DNA of 64,000 bases from Rhodobacter sp. CZR27 (GCF_002407205.1 NZ_CP023548.1:1636501-1700500), one strand, 5' to 3'. Positions 1 to 9,697 are shown, numbered from the stretch's first letter. The notes: generated by a model not told the origin, from the sequence alone. A program made the numbers and translations.

Positions 1-192
1 GGCCGCCCGGTGACCTTCGTGGTGACCGAGCAGTTCCTGGACCATTTCGGGCTGGAATCGGCGCGCGACCTGCCGGGGATCAAGGAACTGCGCGCCGCGG
101 GCCTGCTGGACAACCGCCCGCCGCCGGGCAGTGCCCGCCAGCCGGACGAGGACGAGCCGGTGACCGGACAAAGCGAACTTTTCGAGGATTGA
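1..192 (+). CDS. scpB: Segregation and condensation protein B, C-terminal fragment
   Basis: Open at the left edge, so only the last 63 residues are visible. They contain GRPVTFVVTEQFLDHFGL followed by an LPGIKELRAAGLLD segment, which matches the end of the second winged-helix domain of ScpB. ScpB is the kleisin-associated subunit of the SMC-ScpAB condensin that compacts and segregates chromosomes. A polar, Pro/Asp/Glu-rich tail follows. The next gene starts 2 bases after the stop, so the two are probably cotranscribed. The family call rests on recognition of this conserved stretch only. Confidence 0.8.
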   Translation, partial: GRPVTFVVTEQFLDHFGLESARDLPGIKELRAAGLLDNRPPPGSARQPDEDEPVTGQSELFED

Positions 193-194
193 TC

Positions 195-383
195 ATGACG
201 ACGACCGGCTTCTTCGCGAGGCTGAAGCGCCTCTTCCTGCGCAGCGGGACCACCTCCGGCACGGCCGCGCCGCGCCCGAAGCCCACGGGCGAGAGCCGCG
301 CGATCCAGCAGGCGAAGGCCGACCGCGCCGCCGCAAAGCGCGCGCGCAAGGCGGCGCAGGCCACGCGGCGCGGCGGGCGCTGA
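195..383 (+). CDS. Small basic hypothetical protein downstream of scpB
   Basis: 62 residues beginning MTTTGFFARLKRLF. The N-terminus is a short amphipathic, basic segment; the C-terminal half is Ala/Arg/Lys-rich (KADRAAAKRARKAA). There is no membrane span and no recognisable domain. The ATG at 195 is preferred over a TTG at 189 that overlaps the scpB stop. It is tightly coupled to scpB and is followed by a good hairpin terminator, so it looks like the last gene of the scpA-scpB unit. The composition suggests nucleic-acid or membrane-surface binding, but no function can be assigned. Confidence 0.6.
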   Translation: MTTTGFFARLKRLFLRSGTTSGTAAPRPKPTGESRAIQQAKADRAAAKRARKAAQATRRGGR

Positions 384-391
384 TTTCCGCC

Positions 392-418
392 GATACCGGA
401 CCTGCCCGGTATCCTTTT
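392..418 (+). terminator. Rho-independent terminator after the scpB unit
   Basis: An 8-bp perfect stem, GATACCGG (392-399) with CCGGTATC (406-413), and a 6-nt loop, followed directly by CTTTTTC. It lies 9 bases after the stop of the small basic protein. Confidence 0.85.
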
Positions 419-525
419 TCCGCCTGACATGATATGGGGGCCGGGCCGACCCGTTCCGGGGCCGGCAGGGCGTCATTTACGTCCTACTGCCCGAACCCAT
501 TTCATGATCCATTCGGAGTTCCTCG

Positions 526-966
526 ATGCATTTTCGCTCGCTCACCGGTCGTCTGTTCCAGACGCTGTTCTTCGAGGCTCTGGGCCTCGCCCTGGTCGTT
601 CCGGTCTATAGCCTCGCCTTCGGACTTGCCGGCCGCGAGGCGCTTGCCATCATGCTTGCCGTGTCGGTGACCGCAATGATCTGGACCGCGCTGCATCACG
701 TGCTGTTCGACTGGTTCGACTGGCACCTGACGCGGCGGCTGGACGGCCACCGGCCCATCGGCTTGCGGGTGATCCAGGCGGTCTCGCAGGAGGTCACCAG
801 CCTGTCGATCACGCTGCCGATGCTGATCTGGCTTGGCGGCCACAGCCCGCGCGAGGCGCTGGCGACCAGCCTCGCGCTGGCGGTGTTCTACACGGTCTAT
901 GCCTTCCTGTTCCACGTGGCCGCCGACCGCTGGCGCCCCCTCGGCCGGCACCTCGCCTGGACCTAG
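526..966 (+). CDS. PACE-family multidrug/biocide efflux transporter
   Basis: 146 residues with four hydrophobic segments (about 13-33, 38-58, 80-101 and 108-128) arranged as two tandem bacterial transmembrane pair (BTP) units, the layout of AceI-type proton-coupled exporters of chlorhexidine and related cations. The N-terminal FFEALGLAL places an acidic residue (E17) where AceI has its functional Glu15. The two units carry HHVLFDWFDW and FLFHVAADRW, the paired motifs expected at the end of each BTP. A GGAG seven bases before the ATG supports the start. It is monocistronic. The natural substrate cannot be told from sequence. Confidence 0.82.
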   Translation: MHFRSLTGRLFQTLFFEALGLALVVPVYSLAFGLAGREALAIMLAVSVTAMIWTALHHVLFDWFDWHLTRRLDGHRPIGLRVIQAVSQEVTSLSITLPMLIWLGGHSPREALATSLALAVFYTVYAFLFHVAADRWRPLGRHLAWT

Positions 967-1655
967 GAGTGCACGAGGGGCAGCCGCTCCAGCATCCGGA
1001 AACGACCGTCGGTAGCCTCGGCGAACAGGCAGAGGCTGCCGATCCGTACAGGCCCGGCCAGCACCGGCTCCAGCACGCGATCCAGGACGGCCTCCACCGC
1101 GTCCAGTTCGGGCTCGGGCAACTCCCCCGTCAGCGTCAGATGGAAGCGGAAATCGTCGAACACGTAAGGATAGCCCCAATCGGCGAGGTAGCCCCGCTGG
1201 CGCGGCGTCAGCCGCTCCGGCCGCCGCCGGGCGATCTCGGCCTCGGTCAGCGGAGCTCGGAAGCCGTCGAAGGCCCGCACCACCTGGGCCGCCAGGTCGG
1301 ACACCGCGCCGTCCTCGGCGCGCGGGACCAGCGCCAGGAAGCCACCGATCCGCGAGATGGTCAGCCCCGCCAGCGTCACCGGCTCCAGATAGGGGCAGAG
1401 CGCCACCATCGCCGCGTGGAGATCCACCACATCCACGCCATCGGCCAGCCGGAACGGCGATTTGAACGTGCCGTGCAGCCCGTACTTGCGGGGCGCCTGG
1501 GTGATCAGGGCGATGTCGCGCGGAAGGCCACCGATCGGCGGATGCGGCACAGGCTCGGCGGCAACGGGATCCCATCCGAGCCACGCGGCGCCGAACTCGG
1601 CCAGCGGCCCGGGCTCGGGCGTCCAGTAGACCGCATATCGCGAAAAGCCTTCCAT
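963..1655 (-). CDS. DUF1045 protein, 2H-phosphoesterase-like
   Basis: 230 residues from the ATG at 1655; the reading frame extends upstream, but the conserved family start is MEGFSRYAVYW. It carries two H-x-T motifs typical of the 2H phosphoesterase fold: LHGTFKSPF (H61, T63) and FHLTLTGEL (H172, T174). DUF1045 proteins usually accompany phosphonate (phn) genes, where a role with cyclic ribosyl phosphate intermediates has been suggested. No phn gene is visible here. It is divergent from the PHP-domain gene 128 bp away. Its stop codon overlaps that of the PACE gene on the other strand. Confidence 0.8.
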   Translation of the reverse strand: MEGFSRYAVYWTPEPGPLAEFGAAWLGWDPVAAEPVPHPPIGGLPRDIALITQAPRKYGLHGTFKSPFRLADGVDVVDLHAAMVALCPYLEPVTLAGLTISRIGGFLALVPRAEDGAVSDLAAQVVRAFDGFRAPLTEAEIARRRPERLTPRQRGYLADWGYPYVFDDFRFHLTLTGELPEPELDAVEAVLDRVLEPVLAGPVRIGSLCLFAEATDGRFRMLERLPLVHS

Positions 1656-1783
1656 CGCCGCCTTCTCCTCGCTCAGCCCCTTCCACCATAGCGCGCTGCG
1701 CCTGCGAAGAAAGGCCGCCATCCGGTCATTTCCCCCGCCCGGGAACCGCGCTAGGGTCGGGCGAACCCGCATGGAGCCAGTCG

Positions 1784-2704
1784 ATGACGCCCTCTGCCTT
1801 CACCGCCCGCGGCCGCTTCTGGCGCGGCAACCTGCACACGCATTCGAACCTGTCCGACGGCGCGCTCGCTCCGGCCGAGGTCTGCCGGCGCTATCGCGAC
1901 GAGGGCTATGACTTCCTCGCGCTGACCGATCACTTCGTCGGCCGCTATGGCTATCCCATCGTGGACACGCGGCCCTTCCGCAGCAACAGCTTCACGACGA
2001 TCCTCGGCGCCGAGCTTCACTCCGGCCCGATGGCGAATGGCGAGCTGTGGCATATCCTTGCCGTCGGTCTGCCGGAAGACTTCGCGCCTCCCGCTGTGCC
2101 CGACTTCCGCGCTGATGCAGCCCAGGAAACCGGCCCGGCCATCGCCGAGCGCGCGGTGGCCGCGGGCGCCTTCGTGGCGATCGCCCATCCGCAATGGTCC
2201 GGGCTGACGCTGGCCGATGCCCGAAGCATCAGCGCCGCCCATGCGGTCGAGATCTACAACCACGGCTGCGCCATGGGCTGCGAGCGTCCGGACGGCAGCG
2301 CCATCGCCGACCTGCTGCTGACCGAGGGCCGCCGCCTGACGCTGATCGCCACTGATGACGCGCATTTCACCGAGCCCGACCATTTCGGCGGCTGGGTGAT
2401 GGTCAAGGCCGAGGAGAACGACCCCGAGGCGCTGCTTTCGGCGCTGAAGCGGGGCGACTTCTATTCTAGCCAGGGCCCGGAGTTGCGGCGGATCGACTGC
2501 GACGGCGAGGCGCTCGAGATCGAGTGCTCGGCCGTGACGGCCGCGACGGTGCAGGGCGCGGGCACTGCGGCCACGGCGGTCCATGGCCTGTCGATGACGC
2601 GGGCGCGGATCCCGCTCGACCGCTTCCGTGCAAGCCCCTTTGTCCGGGTCACGATCCGGGATGCGGCCGGTCGCCGGGCCTGGTCGAACCCGATCCACCT
2701 CTGA
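1784..2704 (+). CDS. PHP-domain metal-dependent phosphoesterase
   Basis: 306 residues. The PHP fold is shown by NLHTHSNLSDG (H18, H20), LALTDH (D49, H50), an AELHSG strand, AIAHPQW and ATDDAHF, which together supply the metal-binding His/Asp set of the polymerase-and-histidinol-phosphatase superfamily. No polymerase domain is attached. The substrate is unknown. Stand-alone PHP enzymes include PhnPP, which opens ribosyl-1,2-cyclic phosphate, and this one sits opposite a DUF1045 gene. It ends 7 bases from the convergent hutU stop. Confidence 0.8.
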   Translation: MTPSAFTARGRFWRGNLHTHSNLSDGALAPAEVCRRYRDEGYDFLALTDHFVGRYGYPIVDTRPFRSNSFTTILGAELHSGPMANGELWHILAVGLPEDFAPPAVPDFRADAAQETGPAIAERAVAAGAFVAIAHPQWSGLTLADARSISAAHAVEIYNHGCAMGCERPDGSAIADLLLTEGRRLTLIATDDAHFTEPDHFGGWVMVKAEENDPEALLSALKRGDFYSSQGPELRRIDCDGEALEIECSAVTAATVQGAGTAATAVHGLSMTRARIPLDRFRASPFVRVTIRDAAGRRAWSNPIHL

Positions 2705-2711
2705 TCCCGGC

Positions 2712-4394
2712 TCAGTTGCCGAGGATGCCGGGCAGCCGCAGGTCATGCTCGCGTGCGCAGGCCAGCGCCTCGGGATAGCCGGCATCGGCATGGCGCATCA
2801 CGCCGGTGGCCGGATCGTTCCACAGCACGCGGGCAAGGCGGCGGTCGGCCTCCTCGCTTCCGTCGCAGCAGATCACCATGCCGGCGTGCTGCGAGAATCC
2901 CATGCCCACCCCGCCGCCATGGTGCAGCGAGACCCAGGTGGCGCCCGAGGCCGTATTCAGCAGCGCGTTGAGCAAGGGCCAGTCCGAGACCGCATCCGAG
3001 CCATCCCGCATCGCCTCGGTCTCGCGGTTGGGCGAGGCGACGGAGCCGCTGTCGAGGTGGTCGCGGCCGATGACGACGGGCGCCGCCAGTTCTCCGCGGT
3101 GCACCATCTCGTTGAAGGCGAGGCCCGCGCGGTGCCGGTCGCCCAGCCCGATCCAGCAGATCCGGGCCGGGAGGCCCTGAAAGGAGATGCGTTCGGCCGC
3201 CATGTCCAGCCAGCGGTGCAGATGCGGATTGTCCGGAAACAGTTCCTTCATCTTCGCATCGGTCTTGCGGATGTCCTCGGGATCGCCCGACAGCGCCACC
3301 CAGCGGAACGGCCCGATGCCGCGGCAGAACAGCGGCCGAATGCAGGCCGGCACGAAGCCCGGGAAGGAGAAGGCGGTGGAAAGTCCTTCTTCCTTTGCGA
3401 CTTGCCGGATGTTGTTGCCGTAATCCAGCGTCGGGATGCCGGCGTTGTGAAAACCCACCATCGCCTCCACATGCCGCCGCATCGAGGCCCGGGCGGCGCG
3501 GATAACTTGATCGGGGTCGGTCTCCTGCCGGCTGCGCCACTCGGCGAGGGTCCAGCCGAGCGGCAGGTAGCCGTGCAGGGGATCGTGCGCCGAGGTCTGG
3601 TCGGTCACCAGATCAGGGCGCGGACCGCCGGCCATCATCCGGGCGAGAAGGTCCGGCACCACCTCGGCCGCATTGCCGAGAAGACCAACCGACTTCGCCT
3701 CACCGGCCGAAGTCCAGCGACGGATGAGGTCGAGCGCTTCATCCAGCGTATGAGCCTTCTCGTCCAGGTATCTGGTCCGAAGGCGGAAATCTATCCGACT
3801 CTCGTCGCACTCCACCGCAAGGCAGCAGGCGCCTGCCATGACGGCCGCCAGGGGCTGCGCCCCGCCCATGCCTCCGAGGCCCGCCGTCAGGATCCAGCGT
3901 CCCGCGAGATCCCCGCCGTAATGCTGGCGCCCGACCTCGGCGAAGGTCTCGTAGGTGCCCTGAACGATGCCTTGCGTGCCGATGTAGATCCAGCTTCCGG
4001 CCGTCATCTGGCCGTACATCATCAGCCCCTTGCGATCGAGTTCGTTGAAATGCTCCCAGGTCGCCCAGTGCGGCACGAGGTTGGAGTTCGCGATCAGCAC
4101 CCGCGGCGCGTCCGGGTGGGTGCGGAACACGCCCACAGGGCGCCCCGACTGCACCAGCAGCGTCTCGTCCGCCTCGAGGTCCCGCAACGTCGCCACGATC
4201 CGGTCGAAATCCTCCCAGGTCCGGGCGGCGCGGCCGATGCCCCCGTAGACCACCAGTTCATGCGGATTCTCGGCCACGTCGGGATGCAGGTTGTTCATCA
4301 GCATCCTAAGCGCCGCTTCGGTCTGCCAGCTTTTCGCGCTGATCTCGGGGCCGGTCGGCGGAAAGACGTCGCGCAGGTTGTGGCGGCTGGACAT
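2712..4394 (-). CDS. hutU: Urocanate hydratase (urocanase)
   Basis: 560 residues, the normal family length. It converts urocanate to 4-imidazolone-5-propionate, the second step of histidine breakdown, using a tightly bound NAD+. Visible signatures are [13 protein letters not shown] near the N-terminus, the [12 protein letters not shown] nucleotide-binding loop, and the [19 protein letters not shown] block containing the conserved cysteine region. The ATG at 4394 was chosen because it gives the family N-terminus [10 protein letters not shown] and lies 10 bases after the hutH stop. It is the last gene of hutI-hutH-hutU. Confidence 0.96.
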   Translation of the reverse strand: MSSRHNLRDVFPPTGPEISAKSWQTEAALRMLMNNLHPDVAENPHELVVYGGIGRAARTWEDFDRIVATLRDLEADETLLVQSGRPVGVFRTHPDAPRVLIANSNLVPHWATWEHFNELDRKGLMMYGQMTAGSWIYIGTQGIVQGTYETFAEVGRQHYGGDLAGRWILTAGLGGMGGAQPLAAVMAGACCLAVECDESRIDFRLRTRYLDEKAHTLDEALDLIRRWTSAGEAKSVGLLGNAAEVVPDLLARMMAGGPRPDLVTDQTSAHDPLHGYLPLGWTLAEWRSRQETDPDQVIRAARASMRRHVEAMVGFHNAGIPTLDYGNNIRQVAKEEGLSTAFSFPGFVPACIRPLFCRGIGPFRWVALSGDPEDIRKTDAKMKELFPDNPHLHRWLDMAAERISFQGLPARICWIGLGDRHRAGLAFNEMVHRGELAAPVVIGRDHLDSGSVASPNRETEAMRDGSDAVSDWPLLNALLNTASGATWVSLHHGGGVGMGFSQHAGMVICCDGSEEADRRLARVLWNDPATGVMRHADAGYPEALACAREHDLRLPGILGN

Positions 4395-4404
4395 CGGCGG
4401 CTCC

Positions 4405-5925
4405 TCAGAGGGTGGGAAGGGCAAGCTCCGCAGCGGCTGCCAGCCCGCCCGAGGCGACGAGGCGGGCAGCGGTGGCAAGGTCAGGGGCGAGGATGCGGTC
4501 GGCCTCGATGCGCGGAACCTCCGCGCGGAGCGTGGCGAGCACCTGCCGAAGCGGGGCGGAGGTTCGCAGCGGCGCCCGGAAGTCGATGCCTTGCGCGGCA
4601 CAGACCGCCTCCACCCCCAGGATCACGGCGAGGTTCTCCGTCATCCGGCCGAGCCGCCGCGCGCCGTGGGCGGCCATGCTGACATGGTCCTCCTGGTTGG
4701 CCGAGGTCGGCGTGCTGTCGGTGACCGTCGGCGCGGCCATGTGCTTGTTCTCGCTCATCAGCGCCGCCGTCGTCACCTCGGCGATCATCAGGCCGGAGTT
4801 GAGCCCCGGCTCGGGCGTCAGGAACGGCGGCAGGTCGCAGGAGAGCGTCGGATCGACCATCAGCGCCACCCGCCGCTGCGCGATGGCGCCGATCTCGGAC
4901 AGCGCGAGCGCGATCATGTCGGCGGCGAAGCCCACGGGCTCGGCGTGGAAGTTGCCGCCCGAGACGATGCCGTCCGACAGCACCAGCGGATTGTCGGTCG
5001 CGGCATTGGCCTCGATCTTCAGCGTGCGAGCCGCCATGCGCAGCACGTCCATCGCGGCGCCCGTAACCTGCGGCTGGCAGCGGATGCAATAGGGGTCCTG
5101 CACCCGCACGTCGCCCTGCCGGTGACTCTCGCGGATCTCCGAGCCGTCGAGCAGGGCGCGCATGAAGGCGGCTGCCTCGATCTGCCCGGCGTGGCCGCGC
5201 AGCGCGTGGATCTCGGCGCGCAGCGGGGCGGTGGAGCCCATGATCGCGTCGGTGGACATGGCCGAGATCACCAGCGCCGCCTGCGCCGCGCGCCAGCCGT
5301 CGAAGATGCCGGCGAGGGCATAGGCGGTCGAGAACTGGGTGCCGTTGATCAGCGCCAGCCCCTCCTTCGGGCCGAGGGTGACGGGGGTCAGGCCCGCCTC
5401 GGCCAGGGCCGCAGAGGCCGGCAGGACGCGGCCGCCCATCTCGGCCTCGCCTTCGCCGATCATCGCTGCGGCCATATGCGCAAGCGGCGCCAGATCGCCG
5501 CTGGCGCCGACGGAACCCTGAGCGGGCACAACAGGCGTCACGCCGCGCTCCAGCATCGCCTCGAGCAGCGCCACGATCTCCCACCGCACGCCCGAGGCGC
5601 CGCGGCCGAGCGACAGGAGCTTCAGCGCCATCATCAACCGGGCGGTGGCCGTGGGCATCGGCTCGCCGACGCCGCAGCAATGCGACAGGATCAGGTTCCG
5701 CTGCAGACGGGCCGTGTCGGAGGCGGCGATCTTCAGGCTTGCGAGCTTGCCGAAGCCGGTGTTGACGCCATAGACCGGAGCCTCGCCCGCCGCGGCCTCG
5801 GCAATCCGCGCGGCCGCCGCCTCCACGGTGGGACGGGCGCCGGGGTCGAGCCGCGCCGCCCGGCCCTCGCGCCAGATCGCCTCGAGTTGGGCGAGCGTGG
5901 CGTGGCCGGGGGCGAGCACCTCCAT
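4405..5925 (-). CDS. hutH: Histidine ammonia-lyase
   Basis: 506 residues. It removes ammonia from L-histidine to give urocanate. The Ala-Ser-Gly triad that cyclises to the MIO electrophile is at residues 141-143 in [14 protein letters not shown], and the catalytic-loop tyrosine is in VYGVNTGFG (Y52). [18 protein letters not shown] and NEDHVSM-like blocks are also present. The ATG overlaps the hutI stop (TGATG), so translation of the two is probably coupled. A much longer reading frame runs upstream through hutI in another frame; that extension is not real. Confidence 0.96.
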   Translation of the reverse strand: MEVLAPGHATLAQLEAIWREGRAARLDPGARPTVEAAAARIAEAAAGEAPVYGVNTGFGKLASLKIAASDTARLQRNLILSHCCGVGEPMPTATARLMMALKLLSLGRGASGVRWEIVALLEAMLERGVTPVVPAQGSVGASGDLAPLAHMAAAMIGEGEAEMGGRVLPASAALAEAGLTPVTLGPKEGLALINGTQFSTAYALAGIFDGWRAAQAALVISAMSTDAIMGSTAPLRAEIHALRGHAGQIEAAAFMRALLDGSEIRESHRQGDVRVQDPYCIRCQPQVTGAAMDVLRMAARTLKIEANAATDNPLVLSDGIVSGGNFHAEPVGFAADMIALALSEIGAIAQRRVALMVDPTLSCDLPPFLTPEPGLNSGLMIAEVTTAALMSENKHMAAPTVTDSTPTSANQEDHVSMAAHGARRLGRMTENLAVILGVEAVCAAQGIDFRAPLRTSAPLRQVLATLRAEVPRIEADRILAPDLATAARLVASGGLAAAAELALPTL

Positions 5926-7112
5926 CAGACGAACTCCCCGTCGTGAAGCCGGGCGTGGAGCGGCGTCGGGCCGAGCCGCCAGGCAAGCTCGGCCGGGTGT
6001 TCGGCGTCCCAGATCGCAAGGTCGGCACGGAAGCCGGAGGCGATCCGGCCGAGGTCGGCCAGCCCCAGCGCGCGGGCGGCGTGCGCGGTGGTGCCAAGCA
6101 GCGCCTCCTCGGGCGTCAGGCCGAACAGGGTGCAGGCCATCGACATGGCAAGGCAGATCGAGCCCATCGGCGAGGTGCCGGGATTGAGGTCGGTCGCCAC
6201 CGCCATCGGCACCCCGGCCGCCCGCAGTGCCGCGACGGGCGGGGCCTGCGTTTCGCGAAGCGTGAAATACGCGCCCGGCAGCAGCACCGCCACTGTGCCG
6301 GAAGCGGCAAGCGCCGCGACCCCCTCGGCGTCGAGATATTCGAGGTGATCGGCCGACAGCGCGTCGTGGCGCGCGGCCAGCGCGGCCCCGCCCGAGTTTG
6401 ACAGCTGTTCGGCATGCAGCTTCACCGGCAGGCGCAGCTTGTGGGCCTGCGCGAAGACATGGGCGATCTGCGCGGGTGAAAAGGCGATGCCCTCGCAGAA
6501 GCCATCCACCGCATCGACCAGCCCCTCGGTCTGCGCAACCTTCAGTGCGGGCAGCGCCACCTCGGCGATATAGGCGTCGGGCCGGCCGCGGTATTCGGGG
6601 GGCACGGCATGGGCGCCGAGGTAGGTCGTCCGCACCCGGACCTTGCGCAGCTCGCCGATCCGGCGGGCGACGCGCAGCATGCGAAGCTCGGTCTCGATAT
6701 CGAGCCCGTAGCCCGACTTGATCTCCACCGTGCCCACGCCCTGCGCCAGCATCTCGTCGATCCGGGGAAGGGTGGCCGCCAGCAACGCCTGATCGGTAGC
6801 CGCGCGGGTGGCCGCCACGGTCGAGGCGATGCCGCCGCCCATTGCCGCGATCTCGGCATAGGTCGCGCCTTGCAGGCGCATCTCGAACTCGGCCGCTCGG
6901 GTGCCGGCAAAGACCGCATGGGTGTGGCAGTCGATCAGTGCCGGGGTGCAGAGCCGACCGCCCATGTCGTGCCGCGGCCAGGCCGTCTCGGGCAGGTCGT
7001 CCTCGGGTCCGACCCAGGCGATCCGGCCATGTTCCACCATCACCGCCGCGTGGGGAACCAGACCGTAGCCGCCGCTCATGGTCGCGACCTGAAGGTTGCC
7101 CAGAATCATCAT
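5925..7112 (-). CDS. hutI: Imidazolonepropionase
   Basis: 395 residues. This amidohydrolase-superfamily enzyme opens imidazolone propionate to N-formimino-L-glutamate. Metal ligands are recognisable in [17 protein letters not shown] and [10 protein letters not shown], and the family blocks GGGIASTV and [14 protein letters not shown] are present. Two consecutive ATGs occur (7112 and 7109); the first is 8 bases from an AAGG ribosome-binding site. It is the first gene of the minus-strand hut operon and is divergent from hutF. Confidence 0.94.
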   Translation of the reverse strand: MMILGNLQVATMSGGYGLVPHAAVMVEHGRIAWVGPEDDLPETAWPRHDMGGRLCTPALIDCHTHAVFAGTRAAEFEMRLQGATYAEIAAMGGGIASTVAATRAATDQALLAATLPRIDEMLAQGVGTVEIKSGYGLDIETELRMLRVARRIGELRKVRVRTTYLGAHAVPPEYRGRPDAYIAEVALPALKVAQTEGLVDAVDGFCEGIAFSPAQIAHVFAQAHKLRLPVKLHAEQLSNSGGAALAARHDALSADHLEYLDAEGVAALAASGTVAVLLPGAYFTLRETQAPPVAALRAAGVPMAVATDLNPGTSPMGSICLAMSMACTLFGLTPEEALLGTTAHAARALGLADLGRIASGFRADLAIWDAEHPAELAWRLGPTPLHARLHDGEFV

Positions 7113-7124
7113 CGAGCTTGCCTT

Positions 7125-7165
7125 TTGTCCGTGCGTGAGACAATTTTGTCTGCACATAAGGACAG
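7125..7165. promoter_or_regulatory. Candidate HutC operators between hutI and hutF
   Basis: The 72-bp gap between the divergent hut operons holds two TTGTC-GACA elements: TTGTC (7125-7129), 9-nt gap, GACAA (7139-7143); and TTGTC (7146-7150), 10-nt gap, GACAG (7161-7165). The second also contains TTGT-N4-ACAT, close to the TTGT-N4-ACAA dyads bound by HutC-type GntR repressors. The assignment is inferred from position and symmetry. Confidence 0.5.
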
Positions 7166-7184
7166 GCTGTCAAGAGACTTGGGC

Positions 7185-8540
7185 ATGCAGGTGATCCATG
7201 CGGACGAGGCCCTTCTGCCCGACGGCTGGGCAGCGGATGTGACGGTGCGGGTCGAGAGTGGCCGGATCGTCTCGGTCGGCCAAGGCGGAGAGGGCTTGCG
7301 CGTCGGATGCCTGATCCCCGCGCCGGTGAACCTGCATCTGCACAGCTTCCAGCGCGCCATGGCGGGGCTGACCGAGCGGCGGAACCCTGCGGGGCGGGAC
7401 AGCTTCTGGACATGGCGGCAGCTCATGTTCCGCTTCCTCGACAGCCTGACGCCCGAGGAGGTCGAGGCGATCGCCGCCTTCGCGCAGGTCGAGGCGCTCG
7501 AGGCCGGCTTCGCGGCCGTGGCCGAGTTCCACTATCTGCACCACCAGCCTGACGGCACGCCCTACGACGATCTGGCCGAGATGTCCGGCCGGATCTGCGC
7601 CGCGGCCGATACGACCGGCTGCGGACTGACCCTCCTCCCGGTGCTCTACAGCCACGGCGGCTGCGACGGGCGCCCGCTCGCTCCCGGTCAGGTGCGGTTC
7701 GGCAACGCACCCGACCGCTTTGTCCGGCTCTGGCAGGAGGCGGGCGAGGCCGTCACCGCCTTGCCGCCGGATGCCCGGCTGGGCGTGGCTCCCCATTCCG
7801 TGCGCGCGGTCAGCCCCGAGGGGTTGGCTGCGGTCCGGGCACTGGACCCGACCGGGCCGATCCACATGCACCTGGCCGAGCAGGTGGCCGAGGTCGAGGA
7901 GGTCGAGGCGGCGCTTGGCGCGCGTCCGGTGGACTGGCTTCTGGATCATCATCCGGTCGACGGGCGCTGGTGCCTGATCCACTGCACCCAGATGACGCCC
8001 GACGAAACCCGCCGCCTGGCGCGCAGCGGCGCCATCGCGGGCCTTTGCCCGGTGACCGAGGCCAATCTCGGCGACGGCATCTTCGACGGCCTGCGATTTC
8101 GCGCCGAGGGCGGGCGGTTCGGCGTGGGTTCGGACAGCGCGATCCGGATCTCGCTGGCCGAGGAGCTGCGCCAGTTCGAATATTCCCAACGGCTGCGGGA
8201 TCGGGGCCGGGCCATGCTGGCCGAGCCCAGGCGCTCCACGGGGCGCGTGCTGCTGGAAGAGGCCGCGCGCGGCGGGGCGCAGGCGGCCGGCCGGCCCTCG
8301 GGCGCCATCGCGACCGGCCTCTGGGCCGATCTGCTGGCGCTCGACACGTCCCATGTCGATCTGGAGGGGCGGACTGGTGACGCGCTGCTCGACAGCTGGA
8401 TCTTCGCGGGCGACAGCCGGATGGTCGCGGAGGTCTGGTCGGCCGGGCGTCACGTCGTGACCGGCGGCCGCCACATCGCGCGCGATCCGGTGGAACGGCG
8501 CTACCGCAAGGTCATGGCGCGGCTGCGGGGGCTTCTGTGA
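7185..8540 (+). CDS. hutF: Formimidoylglutamate deiminase
   Basis: 451 residues. It hydrolyses N-formimino-L-glutamate to N-formyl-L-glutamate and ammonia, the alternative to direct HutG-type hydrolysis. Amidohydrolase metal and substrate motifs are [31 protein letters not shown] and [16 protein letters not shown]. The ATG at 7185 gives the expected [15 protein letters not shown] start. hutC follows with a TGATG overlap. With HutF present the pathway should need an N-formylglutamate deformylase, which is not in the window. Confidence 0.94.
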   Translation: MQVIHADEALLPDGWAADVTVRVESGRIVSVGQGGEGLRVGCLIPAPVNLHLHSFQRAMAGLTERRNPAGRDSFWTWRQLMFRFLDSLTPEEVEAIAAFAQVEALEAGFAAVAEFHYLHHQPDGTPYDDLAEMSGRICAAADTTGCGLTLLPVLYSHGGCDGRPLAPGQVRFGNAPDRFVRLWQEAGEAVTALPPDARLGVAPHSVRAVSPEGLAAVRALDPTGPIHMHLAEQVAEVEEVEAALGARPVDWLLDHHPVDGRWCLIHCTQMTPDETRRLARSGAIAGLCPVTEANLGDGIFDGLRFRAEGGRFGVGSDSAIRISLAEELRQFEYSQRLRDRGRAMLAEPRRSTGRVLLEEAARGGAQAAGRPSGAIATGLWADLLALDTSHVDLEGRTGDALLDSWIFAGDSRMVAEVWSAGRHVVTGGRHIARDPVERRYRKVMARLRGLL

Positions 8541-9226
8541 TGCTGCAGGGCTGGGAGGAGATCCGCGCCGAAGTCGTCCGCCGCATCGAGGCCCGGGACT
8601 GGACGCCGGGGGCGCTGATCCCGACCGAGGAAGCGCTGGCGCAGGAGTTCGGCTGCGCCCGCGCAACGGTCCACCGCGCGCTGCGCGATCTGGCGCAGGC
8701 GGGGCTGCTGGAACGCCGGCGCAAGGCCGGGACGCGCGTGGCGCTGCATCCGGCGCGGCAGGCGCGGTTCGACATTCCCGTGACGCGGCTGGAGGTGGAG
8801 GCGCGCGGCCAGACCCATGGCTTCCATCTGCTCGACCAGCGCGAGATGCCGGCGCCGCCGCCGGTCGCCTCAGCCTTCGGGCTGGAGGCCGGAGCGGTCC
8901 TGCTGCGCCTCCGGGGGCTGCACCTCGCCGACGGGCGGCCCTTCCTCTACGAGGACCGCTGGCTCGATCCGGCCGTCCTGCCGGAGCCGCGGCCCGACTT
9001 CCGGCGCATCAGCCCGAACGAATGGCTGGTGGGCCATGTCCCCTGGACGACCGGCGACATCGCCTTCTCGGCGGTCAACGCCACGGCCGAGGAGGCCGCG
9101 ATCCTCGGCTGCGAGCGCGGCGCGGCCCTCTTCGTGACCGAGCGGACGACACGGGCGGAGGGGCGGCCGGTCACCTCGGTCCGGCTGGCCCACGCGCCCG
9201 GCTACCGTCTGCAGACGGCGATCTGA
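8540..9226 (+). CDS. hutC: Histidine utilisation repressor, GntR/HutC family
   Basis: 228 residues. The N-terminal winged helix-turn-helix includes PTEEALAQEFGCARATVHRALRDLAQAGLLERRRKAGTRV in pieces spanning about residues 28-68. The UTRA effector domain follows (LRLRGLHLADGRPFLYEDRWLDP, then the ALFVTERTT and PVTSVRLAHAPGYRL strands). In this family urocanate releases the repressor from DNA. It is translationally coupled to hutF, so it is likely autoregulated through the shared hutI-hutF gap. The ATG at 8540 overlaps the hutF stop; a GTG three bases earlier is possible. Confidence 0.92.
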   Translation: MLQGWEEIRAEVVRRIEARDWTPGALIPTEEALAQEFGCARATVHRALRDLAQAGLLERRRKAGTRVALHPARQARFDIPVTRLEVEARGQTHGFHLLDQREMPAPPPVASAFGLEAGAVLLRLRGLHLADGRPFLYEDRWLDPAVLPEPRPDFRRISPNEWLVGHVPWTTGDIAFSAVNATAEEAAILGCERGAALFVTERTTRAEGRPVTSVRLAHAPGYRLQTAI

Positions 9227-9232
9227 GGCGGA

Positions 9233-9697
9233 TCAGTCGCGCCGCAGCGCCGCGGCAAGCCACAGAGCGGCCAGCGCGGCGGACAGCAGCGCGTTCCAGC
9301 CCGCCATCGAGATGCCGAACATCTGCCAGGCGATGTCGTCGCAGCGCACCACGCGGCCCACATCCACCGCCGGGTTCAGAAGGTCTCCGGCCGAGATGCC
9401 CTCGATCGATCCGGTGGAGCAGGAGGCGAGGCCTTCCCACCACTTCAGCTCGACCCCGGCATGGAAGACGCCGATAGCCGAGGAGGTGGCGGCACCCGCC
9501 GCACCGACCAGCGCCACGATCCGCGACGGCCAGGCCAGCGCCACGGCCCCTGCCAGCGCCGCCACAAGATGCGGCCAGCGCTGCCAGATGCAGAGCGGGC
9601 AGGGTGGCAGGCCGGCCAGATACTGGAAGCCCAGGGCACCGATCAGCAGGCCGGCGGAGCCCGCCGCGGCCACGAGCATCAGGAACCTGCGCGTCAT
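9233..9697 (-). CDS. dsbB: Disulfide bond formation protein B
   Basis: 154 residues with four membrane helices. It is the inner-membrane enzyme that reoxidises DsbA and passes electrons to quinone. Both cysteine pairs are present: CPLC (C33, C36) in PPCPLCIWQRWP, and C93/C119 in the second periplasmic loop (ASCSTGS and VVRCDD). The arginine-containing quinone-site segment WQRWP is intact. The ATG at 9697 was chosen over upstream in-frame codons because it gives the short, positively charged N-terminus MTRRFLML. It is divergent from the zinc peptidase gene. Confidence 0.9.
   Translation of the reverse strand: MTRRFLMLVAAAGSAGLLIGALGFQYLAGLPPCPLCIWQRWPHLVAALAGAVALAWPSRIVALVGAAGAATSSAIGVFHAGVELKWWEGLASCSTGSIEGISAGDLLNPAVDVGRVVRCDDIAWQMFGISMAGWNALLSAALAALWLAAALRRD

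Noticed and set aside
4405-7413. 1002-residue minus-strand frame fusing hutH with an upstream extension
   Set aside because: Only the last 506 residues are HutH; the rest is the hutI region read in another frame, and a clear hutH ATG overlaps the hutI stop.
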